Positions 23,201 to 36,000 of a stretch of DNA of 64,000 bases are shown here, in pieces. The DNA lies in NCBI GenBank assembly GCA_016081115.2, contig JABTTQ020002837.1:558001-622000 (forward strand), in the 5' to 3' direction. Below the pieces are notes generated by a model. It was not told where the DNA came from, ran no database searches, and saw only the letters and a program-made list of their open reading frames with translations. How positions within the stretch are numbered: the stretch's first letter is position 1; each line of letters opens with the position of its first letter. Both the position numbers and the translations under genes were made by a program. The stretch is from Rehmannia glutinosa. Lineage: Eukaryota > Streptophyta > Magnoliopsida > Lamiales > Orobanchaceae.

Positions 23201-23989
23201 CATTTCGCTGGGTGGTTGGGGTTGGGTCGCTAGGTTCGCGGGTCGGGTAGATCCATTAGCTAGACCATCTAATCGTTAGACCGGCTAACAGGAGACTACC
23301 TCTTTTTAGAATCATCCTAAAATGACTTAGATAATAACATAATTAATTTTATTTTTTATGATCTTTTTAATTGAGATTGAATTTTAAGAAGGAACCGAGT
23401 GATTATTTTTTATATTAAACGCGAATTTATATCAAGGAAATTAAAAAAAATAAAGTCGTCCAATAAATACACAAGTTTACCAAATACTAAAGTGATATTT
23501 TATTTTTTATATACAAAAATGAAATTCCAATTAGTCCCTTTCAAATTTCTAGCTTTCACCGCAAATAAATAAAATAATCCATTGAGTGTGTGTGATGACC
23601 AAAATAGTGATAATAAATTAGACTTCAAGCTTTGTTACAGAATAAAATGGACCACTCTATTTACCCTTTATAGTGATTATCTTATTGAAGAGAATTATAT
23701 GAAATAAAAACAAAACAATGCAATTTGTTTTATTTTTACACAACCAAAGCAAGCTATTCATATAGTGGCTATTTTATAGTGGTCTATATGTACTATATAT
23801 TGTCAACTACCTTACTAGTGAATAGTGAGGGACAAGTCTTATACGGGATTATGTTAATTTATACGCGTTAAATACTATTGAATGTTCCCCTCAAAAAAAA
23901 AATACTATTGAATGTTATAGCTCATAAGTCATAAATATTACAATTTCAAATAAAATTTACACATCCAAATTTCGCCACATTTAATATTA

Positions 23990-24021
<32 letters not shown>

Positions 24022-24535
24022 GCTAAATTGTACTTATGATCCCATCATATAGGGGTTGGCAAAATTGATTTCATAAAAATCAGACTGCCAAAAACCCCTA
24101 CAATTAAAACAAAACTCTCATATTCAGTTTTTATTTAGTTTAATAAGTTTGTATTATATACGTGGACATTCGTTCAGAAAATTTAGATGAGCAATGATTT
24201 GTAACAAAAGTGAGAGTCAAATGAGCGATGTACAATTAAAACAAAACTTCATTCGTTGTGATTTTATGATTCTATGTATCTGTTAGATATATTTATGTTT
24301 AAAATTTTAGTTTAGATCTGTATAGATTTTTGACCCGTATTATTTTTGTTATAGACTTGCAACTGTTTTTTACTCGATATTGTAATCAATAAGTTTCTCT
24401 TGACTGAAATTCATTTTAATGCTAGGGTGACACTATTCACACTCATTTTTTCCTTTAGATACACCCACTCTTTTTAAAACCACTACCATTTTCTAGTTTA
24501 CGGTTTGCCCTTCTTCCAACTGTATGTGGCACGAT
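23201..24535. other. Intergenic DNA with a TA microsatellite
   Basis: AT-rich, no gene. A (TA)n tract lies at about 23990-24020, with a few short duplications such as AATACTATTGAATGTT (about 23870-23920). Confidence 0.6.
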
Positions 24536-24643
24536 TGTGTGACACATGACTATGTGGTACGATCATGTGGCACATGACTATATGGCACAATCATGTGACA
24601 TGTGACTATGTGGTACGATCGAACGACACATGCTTTAGGTAGT
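24536..24643. repeat. 28-bp tandem repeat, almost four units
   Basis: Units start at 24536, 24564, 24592 and 24620, each of the form TGGYACRATCATGTGRCACATG plus ACTAT(G/A). The unit includes the inverted pair CATGTGNCACATG, so the array can fold into small hairpins. Confidence 0.8.
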
Positions 24644-24704
24644 AAGAGCATTATAATCCTTTAAATGTCATGAATTTAAAATATGAGTGTATTTAAAGAA
24701 AAAT

Positions 24705-25985
24705 AGAATGTGTGGTTGCAATTGCAATCTCCAAATCCTGGGTTTAAATTCTAACTATCGCGTGTTGGAATTGGTTTTATTAAATTGGGTTTTGACCCGA
24801 TTTGACCAATTATTTAAGTGGGGTCATTTATTCAAAGTATGGAATAAATGAGATAAACGTCATCTACACCGCGGGTAGATGAGTTTAGCATTTTGAATTT
24901 CTCAAAACCAATATCGGGTGAATGAGAAATAAATGCATAAAGTTGGTCACTTAAAATGCTTTTATATATGGAATATAAAAGGGTGGGAATGTGGAAAGCC
25001 ATATCCCACATAGGAAACATAGTAAATATTTTACTAGTTAATAAAAAGCTTCACCACTAATAAGGAGTAATCAAGTGGAACTCCTTATGGTACACCCTAG
25101 TGGACCGAGTCAATTTTGACTAGCCTTTGGCTAGCTCAAAAGGCACCGAGGATTTGCACGACGAGCACCGCCCGAGCCGGAGCCGCCCGCGCACGCCGCA
25201 CATAGTCGCATTGGCGCTTTCGAGGCGCACTTTGCACTCGGTGACGACGTGGCGGGGCCTCGGGTGGCGATGGACTTGGGCGAGATCGCACGAGTGGCGA
25301 CACATGGCGCCGATTGACGCGTCTGTTCACGACGGGGCACCGACCGACGCGCGTCATTCATCCCGGTGTGCGAGGTGTATACCAAAAAGGATGTGTTCCT
25401 TCAGACAGATGCGATCAGGACCATCAGATCGAAGCTGTTAACCACAGGGCGCGATCTGACGGTCAAGACTGATCCGGACCAGGGGTTGCACCCAGTCTGA
25501 AGAGGCACCAGGAGCTCTATATAAACCAGCCCCCAGGATTCATTTCAAGACATCAATTTCGAATTTCTGCTTCATTTTTCCTGCATAACTTTGTCAAGAG
25601 AGTTCAAAAATATATTAGTGTTCGCCGTACTTGCGATTTGTAGCAACTATCGCAAGTAGTTCGTCGTTGTATCTTGGGAGACGATTGCCGTATTCCGTAA
25701 GCACCGTGAGCGGGACAATCTCGTCTTAAAGAGAAAGAGTCCAACTCTTGCCTCGACGTCTCGATTTTTACCGTTACTCTGCTCAACTGTTTTCAGCCAT
25801 TCGGTATACACCAACTATTTTTCCCAACATCGCGGAGTGTGAGTTGCCTCTCCTCCCTCAGAGAATTAGGACCATCCTTGGAATGATGAATGTCCAATAG
25901 TTTGAAGGAAATGTGTGGTATGTGCCCCAACTGGTGTAAGAATACCTCTGGGCTCTGAGTCATAAAAAAATAAAGAAAAATACTT
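24705..25985 (+). mobile_element. SINE interrupted by a solo LTR
   Basis: Left piece 24705-24762 carries a tRNA-like head with a B-box-like GGGTTTAAATTC (24740-24751). Right piece 25835-25985 holds the body and an A-rich tail (AAAAAAATAAAGAAAAA). The two are continuous once the solo LTR and one copy of its target duplication are removed. The family was not identified. Confidence 0.5.
24763..25829 (+). mobile_element. Solo LTR with exact 5-bp target duplication
   Basis: 1067 bp, starting TGTTGGAATTGG and ending TTTCCCAACA, with terminal TGTTGG/CCAACA inverted repeats. TCGCG precedes it (24758-24762) and follows it (25830-25834). A TATA-like CTATATAAA at about 25516-25524 shows the LTR reads on the plus strand. 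The GC-rich centre (about 25130-25400) gives several spurious reading frames. Probably Copia; it arose by recombination between two LTRs. Confidence 0.9.
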
Positions 25986-26029
25986 AATGCTATATAACAA
26001 CTTGTAAAATAACCAGGGTATATAGTCCA

Positions 26030-26160
26030 TTGTCCACCACAATAGACTTAAGTCTCTCGTGGGATGGAGATGGAGGTCCTGGGTTCAACCCCACTCCATC
26101 AAATTGATTCCCGACATATGCGAAATGTAAAATAAAAGATTGAATGGAGTCTCTCTCTTT
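26030..26160 (+). mobile_element. SINE-like sequence
   Basis: A B-box-like GGGTTCAACCCC (26081-26092) follows a possible A box by about 45 bp. The piece ends in a CT-rich and TA-rich tail. It is likely a tRNA-derived SINE, not a tRNA gene, since no acceptor stem is seen. Confidence 0.45.
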
Positions 26161-26180
26161 ATATATATATAATATATATA

Positions 26181-26448
26181 GTGTTAATTACAAAAATACC
26201 CTTAGGTTTGACCTAATTAAAAAAAATCCAGCTAAATTTAAAAATTACAAATAATACCCTCAAATTTGGTCTGACATTTATTACCTTCATAAATATTTTA
26301 AAATTCCCCCTCATATTTATTAAAATAGTATAGTTTACCATTAATTTTAACACCGAAACAAATTCTAAGATAGTGTTTATAATTTTAAAAGTTAGTCGAG
26401 TTTTTTTGTAATTAGATCAAATTTAAGGGTAATTTTTGTAATTATACC
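26181..26448. mobile_element. Mutator-type MITE upstream of the ABA receptor gene
   Basis: Fold-back with left TTAATTACAAAAATACC and right TTTTTGTAATTATACC. It is flanked by TA-rich sequence (TAATATATA-like on both sides), consistent with a 9-bp duplication in a microsatellite. It ends about 280 bp before the start codon of the PYL gene. Confidence 0.7.
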
Positions 26449-26725
26449 TAATATATATGCACACACTAGGCGAATGGGGTGCCGGTAAAGAGAAGACTTG
26501 AATATTTTATAAGTATTATTATTACTTCCATTTCGGGAGATGCATTGATGATGGTGGGGCGGCACGCACCTCACTTCTCTCACTTCTCCCAACACTCATC
26601 TATGGCGTTGCCCATTCTGTACCTAACCTACTGAGTCAACTCGCCGGTTCCAGCTACTGTAGTACGTTAATTCCGGTGATCGGAGGAGAAATTTTTCGGC
26701 GAAATTGAAGAAGAAGAAGAAGAAT

Positions 26726-28940
26726 ATGACGATGAATGTCAAAGGATTGAGCGGATTGGAGAAAGAGTATATAAGGAAGCATCACAAGCACGAGATCAAG
26801 GATAATCAATGCACTTCTTTTCTCATCAAGCATGTTAAAGCTCCTGTTCATCTCGTAATATTATTATTTTGCATCTCTTTACTCTGGTGTGTGTGTGTGT
26901 GGGGGGGGGGGATTTTTGTTTTTGTGGATGATTGTTAATCGATTGGTGGATGGATGTTTATAGAATTTTATCGATTTTGATTAAATTTGTGTGGTTTTAG
27001 GTTTTGAAAGGGCTTTTTGGTGTTTAGTTTCGTTGATTTGACTGGAGTTCTGTTCAATTGATTTCTTAGCTTTTATTGTAACCCCTTGCAGTTGAGTTAA
27101 TATTTGTGTTCTTTTTTCTACTTTCTATTCGCCTTGGGTAATAGGAAATTTATTAAGTAACTGCTAATATTTAGTGGTCATGTTGAAGAGTGATGTTATC
27201 CATTTGTTGCAGTAAAACTTCTTTTGAGAATTTTTGTGTTGTTCAGTTCATCTTTTTTTGTTAATTCAAGTGTTTATGCTTTGTGCATAGCTAAATTTTC
27301 TGTTTGCCCTTAGCAGAAAATAAATGCATATGCAGCTTATGTGTTCTTCTCTGTTTCCCCATGTGCAGTTTGATATAACTATGAGTAAGAACTAGGTCTG
27401 AAGTTGGTGAAAGATGTAACTTCAGAGTATGATTTTCGTGGAATAGTTTTTCCTTAATGTTTGTCAAAAGAAAATACCTGGAAGGTTATATATTTAAACC
27501 CCATTTGAAGCAAAATGCATGACACTGGACAACAAACGCGTAATATTATCCATGAACTTTAGATTATTTATGTTTAATGGCTTTACCGTACTCTCAAATG
27601 TTTTGAATCGATATTTATCCGAACCTTATTGATGGTGGTTGTTTTATCTATTTGTGCCATTGTTTGTCGCTTAATCCATTATAGTGATGGATAGTGCATT
27701 GTTTTGCCTTCTAGGTTTGGTCTCTAGTGAGGAGATTTGATCAACCACAGAAATACAAGCCTTTTGTCAGCCGGTGTGTTGTACAGGGAAATCTTGAAAT
27801 CGGCACTTTAAGGGAAGTTGATGTCAAATCAGGTCTTCCCGCCACTACCAGCACTGAGAGACTGGAGCTTCTTGATGATGATGAACACATACTCAGCGTC
27901 AAGATTATCGGTGGAGACCACAGACTGAGAGTATGTTGGCAGTAATCTTTCTTTTATCATGCTTTTTGATTGCGAATGAAATATTATACAATCTCTAACA
28001 GCAAAGGGAATATGAAATTCAATGTAACCAAGTCTGGTGAAGCTAGCATAGTCCATAGAACGGCTAGAATTTAGATTGGAGAAGCAGTGAGAAAAATATT
28101 TCTTCCAATACGCTTTCTTAATTTTGAGATGGTTACGATATCCATCTCAAAACAAGCATAAACTCGTTTATGTTATTATTAGGGATAATTACAAATACTA
28201 TCCTTGAGGTTTAGTCTAATTACAAGAGAACCCAATTATCTTTGAAAATTACAAAAATAAACCCTGAAATATGTTTCTATTTACAAATTGCACCTATTGA
28301 GGGGGGTAATTTGGATAACAAATACAAGCTTCAAGGGGGTATTTGTAATTAAAAGATAACTCGATTTTTTCGTTATTAGACTAAACCTCAGGTGTAGTTT
28401 ATGTAATCATCCGTTATTATTACTACATCACTGACCACAATTGAGGGGGTGTTTAGGGGGTAATTTGGATAACAAATACAAACTTCGAGGGGGTAATTGT
28501 AATATTAAAAGATAACTAGATTTTTTTGTGATTAGACTAAACCTCAGGAGTAGTTTATGTAATCATCCCTTATTATTACGACATCACTGACCACCTTTAG
28601 ATGCATAGTGGTAAAGAATCTGATACATAGGCTTATCTACCTATGATGTCATAATAACTGGACAAACTATATTTTCTGATCATGTTGTTTCATAAAATTC
28701 CCCTCTTTTTACTTCCTACAGAACTATACTTCTACACTATCTGTCCATCCTGAGGTCATCGAAGGGAGACCTGGGACCATAGTGATCGAATCCTTTGTAG
28801 TGGATGTGCCTGAAGGGAACACCAAGGATGAAACTTGCTACTTTGTCGAAGCACTAATAAAGTGCAATTTGAAGTCGCTTGCTGATGTTTCAGAGAGGCT
28901 TGCTGTGCAGGACAGGACTGAGCCGATCGATCGTGTTTAG
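26726..28940 (+). CDS. PYL8: Abscisic acid receptor, PYR/PYL/RCAR family (PYL8/PYL9 type)
   Basis: Three exons, 26726-26854, 27715-27930 and 28722-28940, give 187 residues with both introns in phase 0. The protein has the START/Bet v1 fold of cytosolic and nuclear ABA receptors, which bind ABA and then inhibit clade A PP2C phosphatases. Visible landmarks are the pocket lysine K58 in PQKYK, the gate loop SGLPA (82-86), the latch HRL (112-114) and the strongly conserved FVVDVPEGNTKDETCYFVE helix start. The short N terminus and the end RLAVQD fit the monomeric PYL8/PYL9 subgroup; PYL9 is the alternative name. Upstream in-frame triplets from 26705 begin with TTG, so the ATG at 26726 is taken as start. 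Intron 2 carries a MITE and a tandem duplication; intron 1 has a (GT)n(G)n run at 26888-26911. Confidence 0.95.
28182..28413. mobile_element. Mutator-type MITE in PYL intron 2, exact 9-bp target duplication
   Basis: A 232-bp fold-back starting GGGATAATTAC and ending GTAATCATCCG. TTATTATTA flanks it at 28173-28181 and 28414-28422. Confidence 0.88.
28297..28594. repeat. Tandem duplication of about 155 bp in PYL intron 2
   Basis: The right half of the MITE plus its flank (ending CATCACTGACCAC near 28438) is repeated directly after it, ending CATCACTGACCAC near 28594. The offset is 154-156 bp. The copies differ at several positions (for example ATCCG against ATCCC), so the duplication is not very recent. 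Confidence 0.8.
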
Positions 28941-29364
28941 AATGAGATTGGGATACTCTTTTTGCATGGAGAGCTATTTTCGCCAAGGATGAAAGCTGAA
29001 TTTGAAGGCTTTTGGAGGTGGGATAGCCGTTTCTTCTGTATTACGCGTACCATCTTTTGATTTTGTGTTTGTTGGTTGTGTACTTAGTCTCAAAGTCATT
29101 GTGGATCTCCTGTAATTTAGTTAGAGCTCAAGAACCACAGACTGTATAAAAGTTGCCAAATTCTACTGCTAAACAAATAAAGCCTAGAAATTGAATTGTT
29201 CGTATTTTACGGTTATGCACCGGTGGGAAGCCTATATCTCCTTTACAGATACACTATATATGGAGATATGATAGTTGTTAAATAAAGATTTTGCTTGGTG
29301 CTGTATGAAAATCTTAAGTTGCAGTTGTCTGGGTTAAGTAGATTTTTCTCTGTATTTGTTAGTC

Positions 29365-29617
29365 GGGATAATTACAGAAAAAAACCTGAGGTTTGAGGTA
29401 TATACAAAAAAAGCCCAGAGAAGTTTCAAATTTGTAGAAACCCCTTAGGTTTGTTTTCGTATTAGATTTCACACTTTTCATAAGAAAAAAGTATTTCGAA
29501 CACCCGCTTACATTTACAAAACAGAATCAAACCTTAAGAGAGTTTCTATAATTCCAAAGCTTTTATGTTTTTTTTGTAAATGCCCAAAACCTCGGGGGCT
29601 TTTTTTGAAATTATCCC
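29365..29617. mobile_element. Mutator-type MITE downstream of the PYL gene
   Basis: Starts GGGATAATTACAG and ends TTGAAATTATCCC, with pairing arms. Flanks TTGTTAGTC and TAATTAGTT match at 6 of 9 positions, perhaps a worn duplication. Confidence 0.75.
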
Positions 29618-30087
29618 TAATTAGTTTTCACTTCTCAGGACCTCAGCTCAATCCACAAAGAGCTGTTGAGATGTTTTCCTGTTTGCTAATCATATGGTTC
29701 ACATCAAATGATCTGTTATTTCTATCTTTAAGATCATCAAGTTCACGTTATTTTCCTATCATTTCTTTTCTCTCGTGTCTTCTCTTCAAACCGAACGCCA
29801 TCGAAAAATTACGCACAAAATTCAGCTGCTTAGGTCCTATATGAGCACGAGTATTCTATTCATATCCAAAATTTTGACCCAAAATTGGGTACAAGTTCAA
29901 ATGATGTATATTAGCTATCTATAACTTGTATACATTTTCGACTAAACCAAAGATATTGCTTTGTATTTGTCGCTACAGCAGATATGAGATTCTAAATTGC
30001 TATATTTTTGTAGGATGAATGATGATCGAGCTAATTGTATATAGCCTGTACATAGCTCCACTTGTGTGTACTACTTGAGAAGTAGGC
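29618..30087. other. Between PYL and FTSH11
   Basis: Likely 3' flanks of two convergent genes. No further gene seen. Confidence 0.5.
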
Positions 30088-33000
30088 TTAAGCCAATACA
30101 AGCTCCTCTTCCACCTGTTGTCGTTCCTGGTCTTCGTATAACTCTCCATCATTTTCGTTATAAGGAAGAATTACGCGTTTGATCTCTTCTGCATTAAGGG
30201 TCTCGTACTCTAGAAGTGCATTTGCTAGAGCATGTAATGCCTTCTCATGCTGCAATAAGTATTACATTACAAAAGATTAGACAACACTATTGCCTGTAAA
30301 ATAGACAAAAAAATAAAATTATCCTAGGGCTATGTAGACAGACTAATGGTTTCTATACACAAATAAGGATTTGTAATTACGAAAAAATCCAGCTATCTTT
30401 TAAAATTATACAAATACCCCCTTGATATTTGATTTTACAAATTGCACCCTCAATAGATTTGTTAAGTAAATACAAACCCTCAAGGGGTACTTGTCATTTT
30501 GAAAAGTAACTGAACTTTTTTGTAATTAGGCTAAACTTCATGGGCTGCTTTGCAACTTATCCCACAAATAATGAACTTAATTCCCATTTATTTTTTTGTC
30601 GGCAGCTATTGTAAGTCAGTCAACACTATAAATACTTATAAGTTGACAATTTGGATAGCTAATAAGAGTTTCAACTACTCTCAAGCCAGTAAGATATATG
30701 GTACATATATAGATGCAAACTATTAAAGTTCCCTATAATATTTCAACTATATCGTATAATGTGAATTCCGAAATCATACCTTTTTCAGCAGGGCTTTTAC
30801 ACGATTATAAGCATCCCTCAACAGCTTAACCACCTGTCCAATTAATACATATAAGTTAATATGATAGCTATATTTTTAATATATCATAATTGCATGCATC
30901 AAATTAGAGAGGCATACTTCAGCATCTATACGGGATTGCATTTCTGAACCAGGTCTTTCTTTGATATGAACAGGGCCAATTGCATCACTCATCCCACATG
31001 TCGATACCTAGCAACAGTAAAACAATAGACGAGTGGTTTTACTTTTGAAATGGTAGTTAAATATGAGCGGTTTCATAAATTTATGGCACTCAATAAATCT
31101 CAATGAACAAGTTAAGAAGTAGAGGCTTGACAGAGAAACAGGAAAGCAGGACCAGATGAAAAAAGAATAAAAGGGATAATTACATGAGGTTTGACCTAAT
31201 AACAAAAAAAAAACCCAATTATCGCTCAAAATTACAAATACCCCCTTAAGATATTACAAACACCTCTTGAGGTTTGAATTTTCTTAACCCCCTCTGAGGG
31301 TGTAATTTGTTAAATAGAAACAAATATCAAGCGGGTATTTGTAATTTTGAAAGATAGCTGTTTTTGTTTCTTTTTTTGTAATTAAACTAAACCTCAAGGG
31401 TGTTTTCTGTAATTACCCCAAGATAAAAAGTAGGAGCAGCGAAATCGCGCGAGTGCGATTTCTCGTGTTTTAACAAAAATCACAAATTCATGTAAGTGAT
31501 GTATTATAGGAAATACCATATATTGAGCAAGCTCTGTAGCTGAGTTAAGATCACTACTTGCTCCAGTAGTAATATGGTCCTCGCCAAAAATAAGTTCTTC
31601 GGCTACTCTTCCTCCCATACAAACATCAAGGCGTGCCAACAATTGCTTCTTGCTGATTGAGGTCTCATCATTAGAAGGAAGCTGGGTAACCATGCCCAGA
31701 GCAGATCCACGAGGCATAATTGTTGCCTTGTGAATTGGATGTGCGCCTTCGGTGTTCAAGGCGACAATAGCATGGCCACTCTCGTGATATGCCGTGAGCT
31801 GAAAAGCAAGAAGATCATTAAGATAACTAAGCCATAATTTTTTCTTTTGTTTTTTGTTTTGGGGGGAGGGGGGAGGGATAATTGCAAAGACTACCCCTGA
31901 AGTTTTGGTTAATTGCAAAAAAAAAAAACAGAAATGTTGAAAATTACAAAAAATAACTTGAGCGATTGTGTGTTAAATGTAAGAAGGTAACTACAATATT
32001 TTTACAAATGTAGGGGGAGTTTTTAAAATGTTTTTGCTTACAAAGAGGGTAAAGTATAATACGGAATCAAACCTCAGTTTTTTTTTGTGATTTTAGAAAC
32101 CTGTGTTTTATTTTTTTTAATCAACCCACACCTCAGGGTTAGTTTTTGTAATTATCCCTTTCTTCTGGGAAAAAAAGTTTAACTCGAAAACAAAAGAATA
32201 CAATTCACACATGTATTAGGTAATAGTATATTACGAATGTGATCAAAATGGGAATAGACATATCAACCAAGAGATCAAAATGCATATTAAATCACAGAAC
32301 AAACCTTCTTGGATTCTTCTGACAGAAACATTGTCTTTCTTTCAGTTCCCATTATTATCCTGTCTTTGGCAAATTCTAACTGTCCTGCAGTAAGCTTCTC
32401 AGCACCTTCAACAGCAGCCTTAATAGCAGCAATATTCACCAAATTTGCAAGATCTGTACCATAAGAATAAGTAGTGAACCAGAAGAGAATCCAGTTATAT
32501 CTCGGTCAGTGCAATAATTTCGTAAAGTACAGTAGTGCATCAATAATGTTAGTTTCAAATTAATTAAGCAGCCTGCGAGAACTCTGAGCAAGCTTAAGTA
32601 AGCCTGGTCTCTGGTTTTATTGATATAACTTAAGGAGGTAAATAATGGACGAAAGACGGAGAAATAAACATGCCTGCCCCATTAAATCCTGGAGTACCAC
32701 GAGCAATTGCGTTTACATCAACATCATTAGCCAAAGGTTTATCTTGTAAATAAAGCTCCAATATCTCTTGGCGACCCCGGGCATCTGGACTTGGAACAGC
32801 AATCTAGAAACAGGCCTTTTTAGTGTTAGTTTGAAAAGAAAAAATGAAAAATGCAAAAAAAGGAAAGTAAAGAGAGGAAGACATTGCTAAGTTTAAATGG
32901 CCAAAGCACTCGAGTTTTCAAAACTTTGCAAATAAAAAAGTGACGAAATGGATTTCAGTACCAATAGTGCAAGTGCGTTTAAAGAATACAAATACACTTA

Positions 33001-36000
33001 CATGCCTGTCAAATCTACCAGGCCTTGTCAAAGCTGGATCAAGTATATCAGGCAAGTTGGTTGCACCCATTACAATAATTCCCTGAAAAAAATTCACATT
33101 TTGATCGCATCAGAATGTGTGAGAGGACAGTTGACAAAGAGGGGCCAACCTATTGTGACTTTACCTCATTCTGTTCAAAACCATCCATTTCCACGAGTAA
33201 TTGATGCAGAGTTTTCTTTGTATGACCTTCCCACTGCTTCCGAGTTGACCCAACAGCGTCAATTTCATCAATGAATATGATACATGGAGCCTATAACAGT
33301 ATAACGTACATTCAAAATCAGAATTACTAAAGCTAATAGGAAAAATAAGCTAATAAATAGATCTCAGTTTAATTTACTTGTCACAGGCTCTTCCACGTGA
33401 AAGTAAAGGGGGAACAAACATTTCATAATATATGTACAGGCATGCACCAAGTGTTACGATGTCACGGCATCTAGTATGCAAGAAGAAAAATGTTCAGACT
33501 GCGCTAAAAATGTGTAAAAACAAAACGGATCGTGATTCCAAATCGATTCTAGTACCCTGGAATTTCAAAATACTGGACGTGCTATTTTGTGCATTGAACT
33601 TGTCTTCTTTTGACGGGCCAGTGCATGAAAATATTTGATCATTTCTATTACATCGTTAAGATTACAATAGATAGAGAAGCACAATACTTCCCATAAAAGT
33701 ATAAAATCTTCACAGCACACTTCCCAGCAATGATTCCTATTCCGAGGACAACCATATCTGCTGAATTCAAACTCAAGCAGAATCCAGTGATAATCAAGTA
33801 TTCATACTTTAGTTCCCACTTTTACTGGAGAAATGAGAATTCGTCCGTAAAATGATAATCAATTAACACTTCAACATTAAAAAGAATTAGCAAGATTCAA
33901 ATTCCAATGAGATAGCATGAAGTGTTCAATTAAAGCAATAAGATTTACCACCATCTAGCATTCTCCAACAAACAAATTTCGATGCTAATCATTGACCACA
34001 AAAAGCACAAGGTATAAGCAATTAACCTTTTTTTTGGCCGCTTGAAACAAGGATCTTACACGCCGAGCACCAACCCCCACAAACCTAGCATGGGGAAAAG
34101 ATGGTAAATTTTCTGCCCAAATAAATCAGGATCCTGTAACACGGTCACTATAAAGAGTAACATCTTGGTCATATAGGCTCCAATATGCTAGACTCATTGG
34201 ATGATTACCATATCCAAGAAATTGGTTTTACAATAGAAAAACAAAAAAATATATGAGACAAAATTTACCCACCCCTGATAAGCTATGAAACCTTATCTCA
34301 AATGATCCCAAAAACAGAGAATTTTCACATTAACATATGCAAAGATAAAAACATTACTCTTATATGTACATTTTTATTCTCAAAGGAAATCAATGATCCA
34401 AACAAAAAAATAGATAATGGAGCAAACTCTAACAAGAATTGGTCCTAAATTTTCTATATGAAGACACAGCAGAAAAAGTATATCAATTCTTACAAGTTTT
34501 ATATTTCCCAAACTGTATGAATAAAGTAACATATGGTTGCGGGTTCTGTTTTTCCCACAAAAGAAATAAATCTAAGTGATATCACTGGCAAAACCTTACA
34601 TTTCTTCAAATTCAGAGCCTGCTCTGTAAAAGAAAGGTACCCCGGCCTCTCCAGCTATTGCCTTCAAAAATCAAGAAGTAAAATAATCAGACAATATGTC
34701 TGTTGTAGACAGTTGCCTCAATATTCCATGCCCTTCAGATTAGCAATGGGGAAGGAGAACTTCACAGATTAAGTAAATAGCTATTCTTATCACAATACGC
34801 CAGTGTACCTTGGCAAGTAGAGTTTTCCCGGTTCCAGGCGATCCAGTCAGAAGAATTCCCTGAAATTTAATGCATCTTAAAGCACACTGCCGGGAGGAAA
34901 GCGCTCCATGAAAAGGCAATTAAGTGGAAATTACAAAATTACTAAACTAAACTAGACAAACCTTAGGCAACTTCCCTCCTAATCGAGTGAACTTTGAAGG
35001 ATTTTTTAGATACTCGACAACCTCCTCAAGCTCTTGTTTAGCATCATCGCAGCCTTTCACATCTTTAAATGTCTTGACATTCTGCCATAATTGGGTTCAA
35101 AAGCTATTCTGTGTTTACGCAGCTCAATATGATATTTCATTACAGAAACATCATCATTTGTGGACAAAAAACAGCCCTATAGTTATTCAAAACTCATCTG
35201 GCTAAACCGACATTTAATCTAACTAATTTTCTCAGGGAGCACACACACAGAAGCACAATATAGTGTCAGACAAAAAGCTACATTATGTTAATGTGGTAAA
35301 GAAAGAACAGCTGAAGTCTCATGATTGGAAGTGAACCAAAAAGATTTACCTTCTCAGGCATTATTTCCTTGTTCACCTCTTTTGGGGCATAAGAAGAACT
35401 TGAACCAACTCCAGGAGTTCCTATCCCACCTAAACCACCAATATACTTCTGAAGTGCAACTGTACCCATCATCCTGAAAAATCACTCAAATTTCAAAATT
35501 CAATGGATAAATGACCAAACACAGACATACACATTGTTTGCGCATGCTAGAGAGAGAGAGAGAGACATCTTTATCTACACTCAATCACATCCACCAAAGC
35601 AAACCAGAAAGACGCAATGCCCTCCAAAATAAACTCAAGGAGGTATAATACGGGATTGAACAACTAGTAATGAGCCACTATAAGCATGTAAGTAGAGGTC
35701 ATACCACACCAAACCGAATGCGATAGTGAACAACAAAGTGGATATGAGTTCTTGTGCAAGACGTGATGATCTGTTTGACATTTTTCGGTTCACCTACAAT
35801 GCAGAAGAAGATGCTGAGAATTGAGAATGTTTGAAAAATTAAGTGTAGTCCCTTTATTTTGGAAAGCCTCTCTCTCTTACCATCACAACATGTAACGGCT
35901 GTCTCTCTGATACACCGGGGTTCATAAAAGAATCATCCGTGTTCCCTGATGCACGTTCTTTTAACTCTTGCAACTACAAAAATAGTTGACAGTTAGCAAA

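Noticed and set aside
25127..25441. Overlapping GC-rich open frames on both strands
   Set aside because: They lie wholly within the solo LTR, have Arg/Ala/Pro-rich shadow composition, and show no domain.
31394..31918. A 174-codon frame containing HESGH as a complete small protease
   Set aside because: It is exon 14 of FTSH11 read into both flanking introns; the splice sites at 31798 and 31517 are clear.
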